From contig DATIXD010000208.1 in assembly GCA_035518875.1 (NCBI GenBank), positions 1 through 15,367 on the forward strand: 15,367 nt of DNA, in the 5' to 3' direction. The position numbers and the translations under genes were made by a program. The notes under the pieces were generated by a model. It was not told the origin of the DNA and did no database searches. It saw nothing but the letters and a program-made list of their open reading frames with translations. This DNA is from DATIXD01 sp035518875. GTDB taxonomy: Bacteria > Pseudomonadota > Gammaproteobacteria > Methylococcales > Methylococcaceae. This document shows positions 1 through 7,526 of this stretch, piece after piece. How positions within the stretch are numbered: position 1 is the stretch's first letter; each line of letters starts with the position of its first letter.

Positions 1-49
1 TTAAAGAATCCGACGACTCAGCTTCAGTTCATCGTCGTTGAGCTTGAGC

Positions 50-77
50 ATTTTACAGCACTATCAAACCCTGTCAA
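50..77 (-). promoter_or_regulatory. Left-facing sigma70-type promoter
   Basis: On the minus strand, TTGACA (77 to 72) is followed after 16 bases by TAAAAT (55 to 50). The -35 box is a perfect consensus and the -10 box matches at five of six positions. Transcription would start near 43 and run off the left edge. The early transcript contains CGACGA and TCGTCG arms (about 12-40) that could form a 6-bp stem. Confidence 0.6.
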
Positions 78-177
78 GACCATTTTATCTCGCCGCCACT
101 CCCTCGCAACGCCAAACCCACCTCACCCAAACCACCCGCCAATCTCACCAGCAGAGGCTCTCCGTGAAGAGCACACA

Positions 178-206
178 ATTCTGCACAACTAAACAAAATC
201 TGTCAA
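178..206 (-). promoter_or_regulatory. Second left-facing sigma70-type promoter
   Basis: On the minus strand, TTGACA (206 to 201) is followed after 17 bases by CAGAAT (183 to 178). The -35 box is perfect and the -10 box matches at four of six positions. It lies about 130 bp upstream of the promoter at 50-77 and points the same way, so the two could be tandem promoters for a gene beyond the left edge. It lies just past the ubiH stop codon. Confidence 0.4.
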
Positions 207-280
207 TGCCGGCTTGGGTTTGTGTCCAAATATACGCTAAAAACCTCGGCAGCAACCGAATTACGGACCATGGGTTACTA

Positions 281-1483
281 CTAACCGAAGCGGGGGATGC
301 GTTTTCCCAAGCCCATCGCATGTTGCGCGAGAAAATGCTTACCGTATCCCCAGCCATCAAGAGCCAGAAGACCCATATTGCGCACAATGACCAATGGCCA
401 GAAGTCGTTGGAGAAGAATCTCACCATGCTATCAGTGAAATGAATCACGTGGGATAGATCATCCTGACGCGCACGCACATAGCCCTCTAGGAAGGTTTTT
501 TCTCCAATATCTTCATTAAACGCAAGCCTTGCGAGTAGCATTTCAGCCAGCAAGGCTACGTCCCTCAAACCGAGATTAAAACCCTGGCCCGCCACCGGAT
601 GCAATTGATGCACCGCGTTGCCAATCAACACCACGCGCGCTTCGGACATCCTTTGCGCCCGAATGAGTTTCAAGGGAAAACCTTGACGATCGCTCGCCAG
701 GAAAATCCGACCCAGCCAGTAACCGAAAGTCGACTGCAAGCGTTCCCTGAATTCGGCCTCGGAAACTGCCAGCAATTCTTCAGCATCGGCAGCCCTCTGC
801 GTCCACACCACCGAAGATTTTTTCTTATCTACAGGAAGAAACGCTAACGGTCCCGATGCGGTAAATCGTTCATAGGCAACATATCCGTTGCTCCGCTCGG
901 TCGTTACCTCGGTCACGATGGCGGTTTGTTGATAATCCCGAACGGACTGACCGATCTCCAGCAATTTTCGCACCGTCGAATTGCCGCCATCGGCTCCAAC
1001 CAAAAGCCGCGCCGTCAAATTGAGATTCTCATCACCTTCCTTCAGACTGACATGAACCGCATCGCTCCCAGCCTTGACGCCGATGAGACGAGCAGGACAA
1101 TGAACCGTAGCGCAATCGCGCCGAAGAGCACTGACAATTTCATCCTCCAGAACCCGCGCGGTGAGCACATATCCTAGCGCGGGCACACCTTCCCGCTGCG
1201 CACTCAAACGAACCTTACCGAAATGCCCGCGGTCCGATACATGAATCTCTTTGATCGGCACGGCCTTGGTCTCGGCCGCCCGCCACACGCCCAATTGATC
1301 CAATATCTGCGCCGAGCCCCAGGCCAGCGCGAGAGCCCGGTCGCCGGCGACCGAGGCCCGCCTTTGCGCCTCCGGGACCGATTCGATCACGCCGATACGC
1401 AGTGGTGAACCCCGCAGCGCAAGAGCGAGGCTACCGCCCACCAGTCCACCGCCGACAATGAGGAGATCGTAATCGTAATTCAC
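281..1483 (-). CDS. ubiH: UbiH-family FAD-dependent ubiquinone hydroxylase
   Basis: A 400-residue flavin monooxygenase of the UbiH/UbiF/VisC family, which hydroxylates the aromatic ring of polyprenyl-benzoquinone intermediates during ubiquinone synthesis. Visible motifs are the N-terminal dinucleotide fold GGGLVG (residues 11-16), the family DG motif GADGGNSTVR (163-172) and the FAD ribityl-binding segment VLIGNAVHQLHPVAGQG (285-301). Length is normal for the family. The start is GTG at 1483, only 2 bases after the pepP stop codon, so translational coupling with pepP is likely. Assignment to UbiH rather than UbiI rests on its position directly behind pepP and ygfB, the usual gammaproteobacterial context for ubiH. 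Confidence 0.88.
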   Translation of the reverse strand: MNYDYDLLIVGGGLVGGSLALALRGSPLRIGVIESVPEAQRRASVAGDRALALAWGSAQILDQLGVWRAAETKAVPIKEIHVSDRGHFGKVRLSAQREGVPALGYVLTARVLEDEIVSALRRDCATVHCPARLIGVKAGSDAVHVSLKEGDENLNLTARLLVGADGGNSTVRKLLEIGQSVRDYQQTAIVTEVTTERSNGYVAYERFTASGPLAFLPVDKKKSSVVWTQRAADAEELLAVSEAEFRERLQSTFGYWLGRIFLASDRQGFPLKLIRAQRMSEARVVLIGNAVHQLHPVAGQGFNLGLRDVALLAEMLLARLAFNEDIGEKTFLEGYVRARQDDLSHVIHFTDSMVRFFSNDFWPLVIVRNMGLLALDGWGYGKHFLAQHAMGLGKRIPRFG

Positions 1484-1485
1484 CG

Positions 1486-2796
1486 CTAGACCTTCATGAA
1501 CGCTTCGATCTCGGCGACGGTTTTCGGTGCTCCAACAGTCAGAATCTCGCAGCCGTCCTTGGTGACCAGCACGTCATCTTCAATCCTGACACCAATGCCA
1601 CGCCATTTTGGGTCGACGTCCTGATAGCCACTGGAAATATACAGACCCGGCTCGACGGTCAACACCATCCCCGGCGTCAGATTGCGCCATTCGCCGTCGA
1701 CCTTATAGTCGCCGACGTCATGTACGTCCATACCCAACCAGTGACCAGTGCGGTGCATGTAGAATTTCTTATAGGCTTCATCCTTGATCAACTTCGACAC
1801 GCGCCCTTCCAACAAGCCCAACTTCACCAACCCTTTGGTTAGGACATGAACCGCGGCATCATGGGGCTCGTTCCAACGCTTACCGGGACGGATCTGTTCG
1901 ATCGCCGCGAACTGCGCTTCCAGAACTAGCTCGTAAATCTGGCGCTGCGACTCGTTGAATCGGCCATTCACCGGAAAGGTACGAGTAATGTCGGCCGCAT
2001 AGTTCTGGCACTCTGCACCGGCGTCGATCAGCAGCAAATCTCCATCCTGAAGCGGGTCGCCATTGTCCGTGTAATGCAACACGCACGCATTGTCGCCCCC
2101 CGCCACGATACAAGAATAGGCTGGCCAGCGCAGGCCATGCCGCATGAACTCGTGGAGCAACTCGGCTTCGATTTCGTATTCGTACACGCCCGGCCGGCAC
2201 GCTCTCATAGCCCGCTGATGAGCCAGGACAGACACCTCGGCAGCCTTGCGCATGACGCGAAGTTCGGCCGGACTCTTGAATAAGCGCAGCTCGTGGAGCA
2301 AGCGATCCAGCGAGATGAATTCGGTGGGTGGAATGGCGCCGGCGCGCGCTTTCCCACGAACCTCGTTCACTGCAGCCATAACCACGTGATCCAGGTCTCC
2401 ATCGACGCCAATGGCATAGTAAACGGAGTCGCGACCATCCAAAAGGTCGGGCAAGACTTCGTGCAACTCGTCAATGGGAAAAGCCTCATCCGCTCCGAAT
2501 TGCTCGCGCGCACCTTCGAGACCAGCGTGCCGTCCAGTCCAAACGGCCTTATTCTCGTCATATTCCCGACAAAACAGGATGAACTCGCCCTGCTTCCTGC
2601 CGGGTGCGAAAATCGCGATCGATTCAGGCTCATTAAAACCGGTCAAGTAGTAAAAGTCGCTGTTTTGGCGATAGGGATACTCGACATCCTTGTTGCGGAC
2701 GCTTGCCGGAGCACTCGCCGCAAGCGCGATCCCGTGCTTTTTCATCCGCCGCATGAGTTGCTTGCGGCGCTGTTTGAATTCGCTGCGAGTGGGCAT
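1486..2796 (-). CDS. pepP: Xaa-Pro aminopeptidase (aminopeptidase P)
   Basis: A 436-residue cytosolic metallopeptidase that removes an N-terminal residue preceding proline. It has the two-part aminopeptidase P layout: an N-terminal creatinase-like domain (about 1-170) and a C-terminal pita-bread catalytic domain. All five expected dimetal ligands are visible: D258 in LLIDAGAE, D269 in AADITRTF, H352 in TGHWLGMDVHD, E382 in TVEPGLYI and E406 in RIEDDVLV. Length matches E. coli PepP closely. It begins 14 bases after the ygfB stop codon and ends 2 bases before ubiH, consistent with one leftward operon. No strong Shine-Dalgarno sequence is seen before the ATG at 2796. Confidence 0.95.
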   Translation of the reverse strand: MPTRSEFKQRRKQLMRRMKKHGIALAASAPASVRNKDVEYPYRQNSDFYYLTGFNEPESIAIFAPGRKQGEFILFCREYDENKAVWTGRHAGLEGAREQFGADEAFPIDELHEVLPDLLDGRDSVYYAIGVDGDLDHVVMAAVNEVRGKARAGAIPPTEFISLDRLLHELRLFKSPAELRVMRKAAEVSVLAHQRAMRACRPGVYEYEIEAELLHEFMRHGLRWPAYSCIVAGGDNACVLHYTDNGDPLQDGDLLLIDAGAECQNYAADITRTFPVNGRFNESQRQIYELVLEAQFAAIEQIRPGKRWNEPHDAAVHVLTKGLVKLGLLEGRVSKLIKDEAYKKFYMHRTGHWLGMDVHDVGDYKVDGEWRNLTPGMVLTVEPGLYISSGYQDVDPKWRGIGVRIEDDVLVTKDGCEILTVGAPKTVAEIEAFMKV

Positions 2797-2810
2797 GATG
2801 GCGATGGGTC

Positions 2811-3346
2811 TTAATGAAGGCGGAGCGCCTGTTGCTGCTGTTCGAGCTCACCCCGAATCAGCTGCACGCCCACGCGGACGAATTCGCTGGTTGCCCTGCA
2901 GGCTTCCGCATCTGCCTCGCCGGCGGCATTGGTATCCAGTTGGAAGATATAGCGCAGATCCCGCCGAACCTCTCCGCAATCGTCCGGGCATTCGCCGCCG
3001 TCCGCCTCATAACCCAAGCCGGATAGGAACCCGTGGCACCATTCGCTTAAGCCCTGGGCGTGCTCGCTCAACGAGGCATCATCAGGCAGAAACAGCTCAC
3101 AGGAGAAATCGAGCTCGGTCAAGAGGCGCCGTGTGTCTTCATACAGCTCAAGCAACAGGACATGCTCTCCCTCGTACGGGGCGTCTTGGTGCTCACCGAA
3201 AAACGCGGCTAGCCACTGCTCGGGATAGAGCCCGCCATCCACACACGGCATGCCTACGAACATGCCGCGTACGCCTCGGCGGCACTGACTGCCGCGTTGT
3301 AGGTAAGCACGACATCCTCGACGCACTGGTAAGAAAAATTCAACAT
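2811..3346 (-). pseudogene. ygfB: YgfB/UPF0149 family protein, apparently frameshifted
   Basis: YgfB proteins (UPF0149) are small cytosolic proteins usually encoded beside pepP and ubiH. The body of the protein is clear in one frame (PEQWLAAFFGE, then SEWCHGFLSGLGYE near the middle, and the family-like C-terminal part). The correct N-terminus lies in another frame: from the ATG at 3346 it reads MLNFSYQCVEDVV..AAVSAAEAY, then hits a TAG. Re-entering the main frame at 3266 restores the expected GMFVGM segment, so two extra bases (3267-3268) separate the halves. An alternative ATG at 3356 keeps the body open but replaces the family N-terminus with an arginine/cysteine-rich stretch. The gene is therefore broken, or there is a sequencing or assembly error. 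I mark it as disrupted because I cannot tell which. Confidence 0.8.
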
Positions 3347-3376
3347 GATCGCGCATTGTAGACCCATGCTTATTTA

Positions 3377-3406
3377 ATTATGCTAACATTTCGGCGCCGC
3401 TGTCCA
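3377..3406 (-). promoter_or_regulatory. Candidate promoter of the ygfB-pepP-ubiH operon
   Basis: On the minus strand, TGGACA (3406 to 3401) and CATAAT (3382 to 3377) are separated by 18 bases. Each matches consensus at five of six positions. The start would fall near 3370, giving a leader of about 24 bases before the ATG at 3346. A weaker rightward pair (TTGTAG 3356-3361, TATGCT 3380-3385) overlaps it and could serve the divergent small gene and zapA. Confidence 0.45.
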
Positions 3407-3448
3407 AAAGACAGCGCAAAAATTGACGCAGAAGTTGGGCCCCGGATA

Positions 3449-3676
3449 ATGAGCATGGAAAACATCGACATTAACGCGGAATTGAAGCGATTGGAGGAAA
3501 AAATCGATTCGCTGACGTCCCTTTGCGAGCGACTACGTGGGGAGAATCAATCACTGAAAACCCGCTACGAGACATGGGCGAATGAACGCGCCCAATTGGT
3601 GGAAAAAACCGCCATTGCCAAGAATCGGGTTGAGTCTATGATATCTCGTTTAAAATCGTTGGGACATGAAACATGA
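3449..3676 (+). CDS. Small coiled-coil protein, TIGR02449 type (ZapB-like)
   Basis: A 75-residue, highly charged protein. Nearly its whole length reads as a coiled coil with heptad leucines and isoleucines (NAELKRLEEKIDSLTSLCER, then ENQSLKTRYETW). It resembles the short TIGR02449 family that sits just upstream of zapA in many gammaproteobacteria and is similar in style to the division protein ZapB. A division role is inferred from position only. I use the ATG at 3449; the ATG at 3455 is equally possible because neither has a strong ribosome binding site. Its TGA stop overlaps the zapA start (ATGA), so the two are translationally coupled. Confidence 0.8.
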   Translation: MSMENIDINAELKRLEEKIDSLTSLCERLRGENQSLKTRYETWANERAQLVEKTAIAKNRVESMISRLKSLGHET

Positions 3677-3972
3677 CAGAGTCAAATCCACCAATCAAGG
3701 TCCATATCCTCGGCAAAGAATATCAGATCGTTTGCTCGGAAGACGAGGAACACGACCTACTGATCGCCGCGCGCCATCTCGACGATAAAATGCGTAAAAT
3801 CCGCGACGCCGGCCGCGTCATCGGCACAGAGCGAATCGCGGTGATGGCGGCGCTGAATATCGCCCATGAGCTGATTCAAACGCAAAACCAGAATAAGCTG
3901 CTTTCCAGTGGGCTGGGCGGTCGCCTTTCGGCCCTGCATGAAAAAATCGACGCGGCGCTGAGCGCAGAATAA
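3673..3972 (+). CDS. zapA: Cell division protein ZapA
   Basis: A 99-residue protein matching ZapA, which binds FtsZ and promotes bundling of its filaments at mid-cell. Visible features are the N-terminal globular part with VHILGKEYQIVC (residues 9-20), the segment DLLIAARHLDDKMRKIRD (28-45) and the long helix starting at ERIAVMAALNIAHELI, which forms the tetramerising coiled coil in known structures. Length is typical. The start overlaps the preceding gene by 4 bases. The 6S RNA gene follows about 50 bases downstream, the classic zapA-ssrS arrangement. Confidence 0.95.
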   Translation: MTESNPPIKVHILGKEYQIVCSEDEEHDLLIAARHLDDKMRKIRDAGRVIGTERIAVMAALNIAHELIQTQNQNKLLSSGLGGRLSALHEKIDAALSAE

Positions 3973-3987
3973 AGGGCCTTCCGCGTA

Positions 3988-4015
3988 TTGCGCGGAGCGT
4001 GTAAGTTTGTAAAAT
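3988..4015 (+). promoter_or_regulatory. Promoter of the 6S RNA gene
   Basis: TTGCGC (3988-3993) and TAAAAT (4010-4015) are separated by 16 bases. The -10 box is good and the -35 box weak. The start would fall close to 4022-4025, where the 6S closing stem begins. A small hairpin (CCGCG 3981-3985, CGCGG 3991-3995) overlaps the -35 region and lies just after the zapA stop. It has no T-tract, so it is not a convincing terminator. Confidence 0.5.
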
Positions 4016-4024
4016 AGTAATAGT

Positions 4025-4204
4025 ATTCCCTGCGGCGTGCGAAGTGCTCTGGGTTATTTCTTGAGCCTAATTCTTAACCCTGGGAGCAACCGAGCCGTTG
4101 ATGTGCGCAAGTCCGCTTTCGGCGGAAAGCCTGATTCTCGGCCATCGTTCCCACCTGAACCATCGGTTCAAGGGCGAAAGTGCGCTGCGGCGCAGGCGGG
4201 GAAT
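4025..4204 (+). ncRNA. ssrS: 6S RNA
   Basis: 6S RNA mimics an open promoter and sequesters sigma70 RNA polymerase in stationary phase. The call rests on position directly after zapA, length near 180 nt and recognisable sequence. The 5' end (ATTCCCTGC at 4025-4033) pairs with the 3' end (GCGGGGAAT at 4196-4204) as a closing stem. The 3' part contains CACCTGAACC...GGTTCAAGGG, followed by a GCGCTGCGGCGCA segment, closely like the E. coli RNA. The central part has paired arms around a less structured region, for example GAGCCGTTGATGTGCG and the distal CTTTCGGCGGAAAG hairpin. The ends are approximate. Confidence 0.9.
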
Positions 4205-4354
4205 ACTCCCTTTTCCGGCCATCGTTCGCTATGGCTTTTCCTTCCGAAATCCACGCGCGGGCGCGTTCGTCCAGACGAAAGTCCTCGGCCGAAGTCTTCT
4301 GTCAGGACTTGGCTCAAATGCCTTCCATCTCTTCAATGACACGCTAAGACGCCC

Positions 4355-4813
4355 ATGAATTACTGGCTGATGAAATCCGAGCCCGGGGAATTCAGCATTG
4401 ACGATCTCGAGCGCTGCCCAGATCAGACTGAGCACTGGGACGGCGTGCGCAACTACCAGGCGCGCAACATGATGCGGGATCAGATGAGGACGGGCGACCT
4501 GGCTTTTTTTTACCATTCTAACTGCGATCAGCCGGGCATAGTCGGTATTGCCCGCATCAACAGGGACGCTTACCCGGACCACACCGCCTTTGATCCCGAG
4601 AATCATCACTACGATCGGGCAAGCGATCCAGCCAACCCTCGCTGGTACATGGTGGACGTTCAATTCATGCGCAAACTCAAGCGCACCATCACCTTAACGG
4701 AGCTGAAGGAACTCTCCGACCTGGAGGGTCTTGCCCTGATTCGTCGTGGCAATCGGCTTTCGGTAATGCCCGTCAGCGAGGCGCAATGGAACTTCATCCT
4801 TTCGCTGGAATAA
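4355..4813 (+). CDS. EVE domain-containing protein
   Basis: A 152-residue protein that is a single EVE domain, a PUA-like fold that binds modified bases in nucleic acids. Visible family features are the start NYWLMKSEPGEFSIDDL (residues 2-18), HWDGVRNYQARNMMRDQM (27-44), GDLAFFYHSNC (47-57) with the typical GD.A.FYHS motif, and P..P.W.MVDV near 93-101. Length matches stand-alone bacterial EVE proteins. It follows ssrS; a 5-formyltetrahydrofolate cyclo-ligase gene often lies between them but is missing here. There is no strong ribosome binding site before the ATG. The exact ligand is unknown. Confidence 0.9.
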   Translation: MNYWLMKSEPGEFSIDDLERCPDQTEHWDGVRNYQARNMMRDQMRTGDLAFFYHSNCDQPGIVGIARINRDAYPDHTAFDPENHHYDRASDPANPRWYMVDVQFMRKLKRTITLTELKELSDLEGLALIRRGNRLSVMPVSEAQWNFILSLE

Positions 4814-4950
4814 CGCAGGGACGGCCGCCTTGTGTTGCAATTCTGATTCTGGTGAAGCTGGTCACAAGGAAAATTCTCCATCTCTTTTCGACTACGCGAC
4901 TACACTTCGATTAACTTGTAAGATCGGAATAGACGCGAATCAATTTATTC

Positions 4951-4955
4951 GGGAG
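4951..4955 (+). promoter_or_regulatory. Ribosome binding site of hoxF
   Basis: GGGAG lies 7 bases before the ATG at 4963 and supports that start. In the 149-base gap upstream (4814-4962) I see no clear sigma70 or sigma54 promoter pair, so how the hox operon is switched on cannot be read from sequence alone. Confidence 0.6.
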
Positions 4956-4962
4956 TGTTTCA

Positions 4963-6798
4963 ATGCCTCTGACTGACGCTCAAAAGGACTCCGTGTTGGA
5001 GTTCGTGCGCAAGCACGGAGCCAAGGCGACCCAATTGCTGCAAGTCCTGCGCGAGGTGCAAGACGAATTCCACCATGTGCCGAGCGACGCCATGGAACTG
5101 GTTGCCCTTGGCTTAGGCGTGCCACTCACCCAGGTTCAGAGCGTGACGGAATTTTACAGTTTCCTTTCCACCGAGCCGCGCGGCCAGTTCCATATCCTCA
5201 TCAGCGATTCAATCAGCGATCACATGTCGGGCAGCCGTGAGTTGATGGCGCATCTTTGCGGAAAGTTGAACGTCGCGCCCGGTGAAACACGGGCGGACGG
5301 ACGAGTGAGCGTGGACTACACCTCCTGCACCGGCTTGTGCGATCAGGGCCCGGCAGGTCTCGTGAATGGTCATGCCCTGTCTCGCCTCGACCGGGCAAGA
5401 ATCGATCGGATCGCCGAACTGGTCGATGGAAACACCTCTCTGACCGATTGGCCACGTGAAATTTTCACCGTCCGCGACAACATCCGCAAGAAAGGTCTGC
5501 TGCTAGATCAACCCCTCGCGCCCGGCGCCGCCCTGAAATGGTCGATGATGCGGGGTTTCGATTCGACCTTCGCCGAAATCGACAAATCGGGACTGCGCGG
5601 GCGCGGCGGGGCGGGCTTCCAGACAGCATGGAAATGGAAGTTCTGCTTCGAAGGCCCTGAAGAATTAGCCGTCTGCCCGGTAGACAAAAATCAAGAAGCC
5701 GAGCGCTATGTCGTCTGCAATGCAGACGAAGGCGAGCCTGGCACGTTCAAGGATCGCGTGTTACTCCAAAGCTATGCCCATCAGGTATTCGAGGGCATGA
5801 CCATTTGCGCCGCAATCGTCGGCGCGCATCAGGGTTTCCTCTATCTGCGCGGTGAGTATCTCTATCTGCGCCCACATTTGGAAGCCATACTCGCCGAGCG
5901 CCGTCGTCAGGGACTCCTAGGCGAAAAGATACTGAGCCGAGCGGGTTTCGACTTCGACATCGAAATCCATCTGGGCGCAGGCGCCTACATTTGCGGCGAG
6001 GAGTCGGCCCTGATCGAATCACTGGAAGGCAAGCGGGGCGTTCCCCGCAACCGACCACCGTATCCCGTTACCCACGGCTACCTGGGCAGGCCCACTGTGG
6101 TCAACAACGTGGAAACCTTCGCCGCCGCAGCTTACATCGCGCTCAAGGGCGGGGAATGGTTTGCGGCGCACGGCACGGAAAAGTCGAAAGGCAGCAAGAT
6201 TCTGAGCATCTGCGGCGATTGCGAACGCCCCGGTATCTACGAATATCCTTTCGGCGTGACCGTCGCCGAGATTCTCCGAGACTGCGGCGCGCGCGACACA
6301 ATGGGTGTACAGGTCGGCGGGCCCTCCGGTACCTTCATCGCCGAACGGGAGTTCGGCCGTAGACTGGCCTTCGAAGATCTAGCCACCGGCGGCTCCTTCA
6401 TGATCTTCGACAGAACCCGCGATGTGCTCGAAATCGCGCGCAATTTCACCCATTTCTTCGCCCATGAAAGCTGCGGTTTCTGCACGCCCTGCCGGGTCGG
6501 CACCTCGCTGCTGAAAAACGAGCTCGACAAGATTTGCTTAGGGCACGGCACCGCGGGCGATCTGTTAGAACTGACCAACCTCAGCCGACTCGTCAAGAGC
6601 ACCAGCCACTGCGGTCTCGGCCAGACTGCCGCCAACCCGGTACTGAGTACGCTGGAGCGTTATCCGGAACTTTACCAGGCTCGCCTCAACGCCCTCAGTT
6701 TCGAACCCGGCTTCGATCTCGACGGCGAACTGGCAATCGCCCGGAAACTCACTGGTCGCGACGACGCCAACGCACACTTAGAACAGGAGGGCGCATGA
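4963..6798 (+). CDS. hoxF: NAD-linked [NiFe] hydrogenase, diaphorase flavoprotein subunit HoxF
   Basis: A 611-residue subunit that passes electrons between NAD(H) and the iron-sulfur chain of a soluble bidirectional hydrogenase. The N-terminal ~165 residues are a NuoE/HoxE-like domain, followed by a NuoF-like domain. Visible sites are the FMN/NADH loop LRGRGGAGF (211-219), CNADEGEPGTFKDR (252-265), GAGAYICGEESALIESLEGKRG in the dinucleotide region (from 338), and the [4Fe-4S] ligands ESCGFCTPCR (C504, C507, C510) with C550 in SHCGLG. In the NuoE-like part only C122 and C126 (CTGLCDQGP) are clearly at cluster positions. The first Cys pair of true NuoE is missing, so that [2Fe-2S] cluster may be absent. 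Length is close to HoxF of Ralstonia. The stop overlaps hoxU by 4 bases. Confidence 0.95.
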   Translation: MPLTDAQKDSVLEFVRKHGAKATQLLQVLREVQDEFHHVPSDAMELVALGLGVPLTQVQSVTEFYSFLSTEPRGQFHILISDSISDHMSGSRELMAHLCGKLNVAPGETRADGRVSVDYTSCTGLCDQGPAGLVNGHALSRLDRARIDRIAELVDGNTSLTDWPREIFTVRDNIRKKGLLLDQPLAPGAALKWSMMRGFDSTFAEIDKSGLRGRGGAGFQTAWKWKFCFEGPEELAVCPVDKNQEAERYVVCNADEGEPGTFKDRVLLQSYAHQVFEGMTICAAIVGAHQGFLYLRGEYLYLRPHLEAILAERRRQGLLGEKILSRAGFDFDIEIHLGAGAYICGEESALIESLEGKRGVPRNRPPYPVTHGYLGRPTVVNNVETFAAAAYIALKGGEWFAAHGTEKSKGSKILSICGDCERPGIYEYPFGVTVAEILRDCGARDTMGVQVGGPSGTFIAEREFGRRLAFEDLATGGSFMIFDRTRDVLEIARNFTHFFAHESCGFCTPCRVGTSLLKNELDKICLGHGTAGDLLELTNLSRLVKSTSHCGLGQTAANPVLSTLERYPELYQARLNALSFEPGFDLDGELAIARKLTGRDDANAHLEQEGA

Positions 6799-7526
6799 AG
6801 GACAACACCATCACCATCGACGGCAAACCGGTTCCCTTCCAGGACGGTGACACCGTCATGGATGCGGCGACCCGCGCCGGCGTTTACATTCCGCATTTGT
6901 GCCACAACCCGGAGTTCACCCCCCACGGTAGCTGCAAGCTGTGCACGGTGAAGGTAAACGGACGCAACTGCTCGGCCTGCACCTTCCCGGCCGCCGACGG
7001 TCAGCAGGTACTGAACGACACCAAAGAGCTGAACGATGCGCGCCGCACCATCACCCAAATGCTGTTCGTAGAGGGCAACCATTTCTGCCCGTCCTGCGAA
7101 AAAAGCGGCAACTGTCAGTTACAGGCGGTGGGCTATTACCTCAACATGCTGGATACCCATTTCCCGCATTTCTTCCCAAATCGGCGGGTGGACTCCTCTC
7201 ACCCGGACATCTTCCTCGACCGTGACCGCTGCATCCTCTGCGAACTGTGCGTCCGCGCGAGCCGGGACGTGGATGGCAAGAACGTATTTGCCATTTCGGG
7301 ACGCGGTATCCGTACCCATTTGATCGTCAACTCTTCCACCGGCAAGCTAAAAGACACGGCTATGGCGGCCACCGACAAGGCCGCCCAAGTCTGTCCGGTC
7401 GGTGCAATCATCGTCAAGCGACAGGGTTTCGAAGTGCCTATCGGAGAGCGGCTCTATGACCACCATCCAATCAAGGATGTAAGCTTGCAGCACGAGATGG
7501 AAGTTGCAGGAGGGGACCATGGCTGA
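6795..7526 (+). CDS. hoxU: NAD-linked [NiFe] hydrogenase, diaphorase iron-sulfur subunit HoxU
   Basis: A 243-residue ferredoxin-like subunit, similar to the N-terminal part of NuoG, that wires the flavoprotein HoxF to the hydrogenase module. Cluster ligands are all visible: a plant-type [2Fe-2S] site (C36, C47, C50, C62), the His-Cys3 [4Fe-4S] site (H96, C98, C101, C107 in NHFCPSCEKSGNCQ) and a further [4Fe-4S] site (C146, C149, C152 in CILCELC, and C200 in CPVGA). The start is the ATG at 6795, preceded by AGGAGG and overlapping the hoxF stop (ATGA), so translation is coupled. The reading frame is open further upstream, but that part is a shadow of hoxF. The 3' end overlaps hoxY by 8 bases. 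Confidence 0.95.
   Translation: MKDNTITIDGKPVPFQDGDTVMDAATRAGVYIPHLCHNPEFTPHGSCKLCTVKVNGRNCSACTFPAADGQQVLNDTKELNDARRTITQMLFVEGNHFCPSCEKSGNCQLQAVGYYLNMLDTHFPHFFPNRRVDSSHPDIFLDRDRCILCELCVRASRDVDGKNVFAISGRGIRTHLIVNSSTGKLKDTAMAATDKAAQVCPVGAIIVKRQGFEVPIGERLYDHHPIKDVSLQHEMEVAGGDHG

Larger units (their letters stand above)
1..280. other. Intergenic region downstream of ubiH
   Basis: I find no convincing protein gene here. On the minus strand it carries two sigma70-like promoters reading left out of the window, listed separately. Between them the minus strand is G-rich (about 110-140), with three GGG runs and several GG pairs. The first bases hold a 16-codon minus-strand reading frame (ATG at 51, stop at 1-3) that sits inside a stem-forming sequence and is probably not a gene. 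ubiI/visC, which often follows ubiH in gammaproteobacteria, is not present. Confidence 0.5.

Noticed and set aside
1..51. 16-codon minus-strand frame starting MLKLNDDELKLS
   Set aside because: Very short, no ribosome binding site, and its start codon overlaps the -10 box of a strong promoter reading the same way, so it would lie largely upstream of the transcript start.
4226..4345. Short plus-strand frame from ATG near 4230 as a remnant of the cyclo-ligase gene
   Set aside because: It is Ser/Arg-rich but does not show convincing cyclo-ligase motifs.
4037..4358. Plus-strand reading frames across the 6S RNA and its 3' flank
   Set aside because: They run through the structured RNA gene, show no family features and no ribosome binding site.
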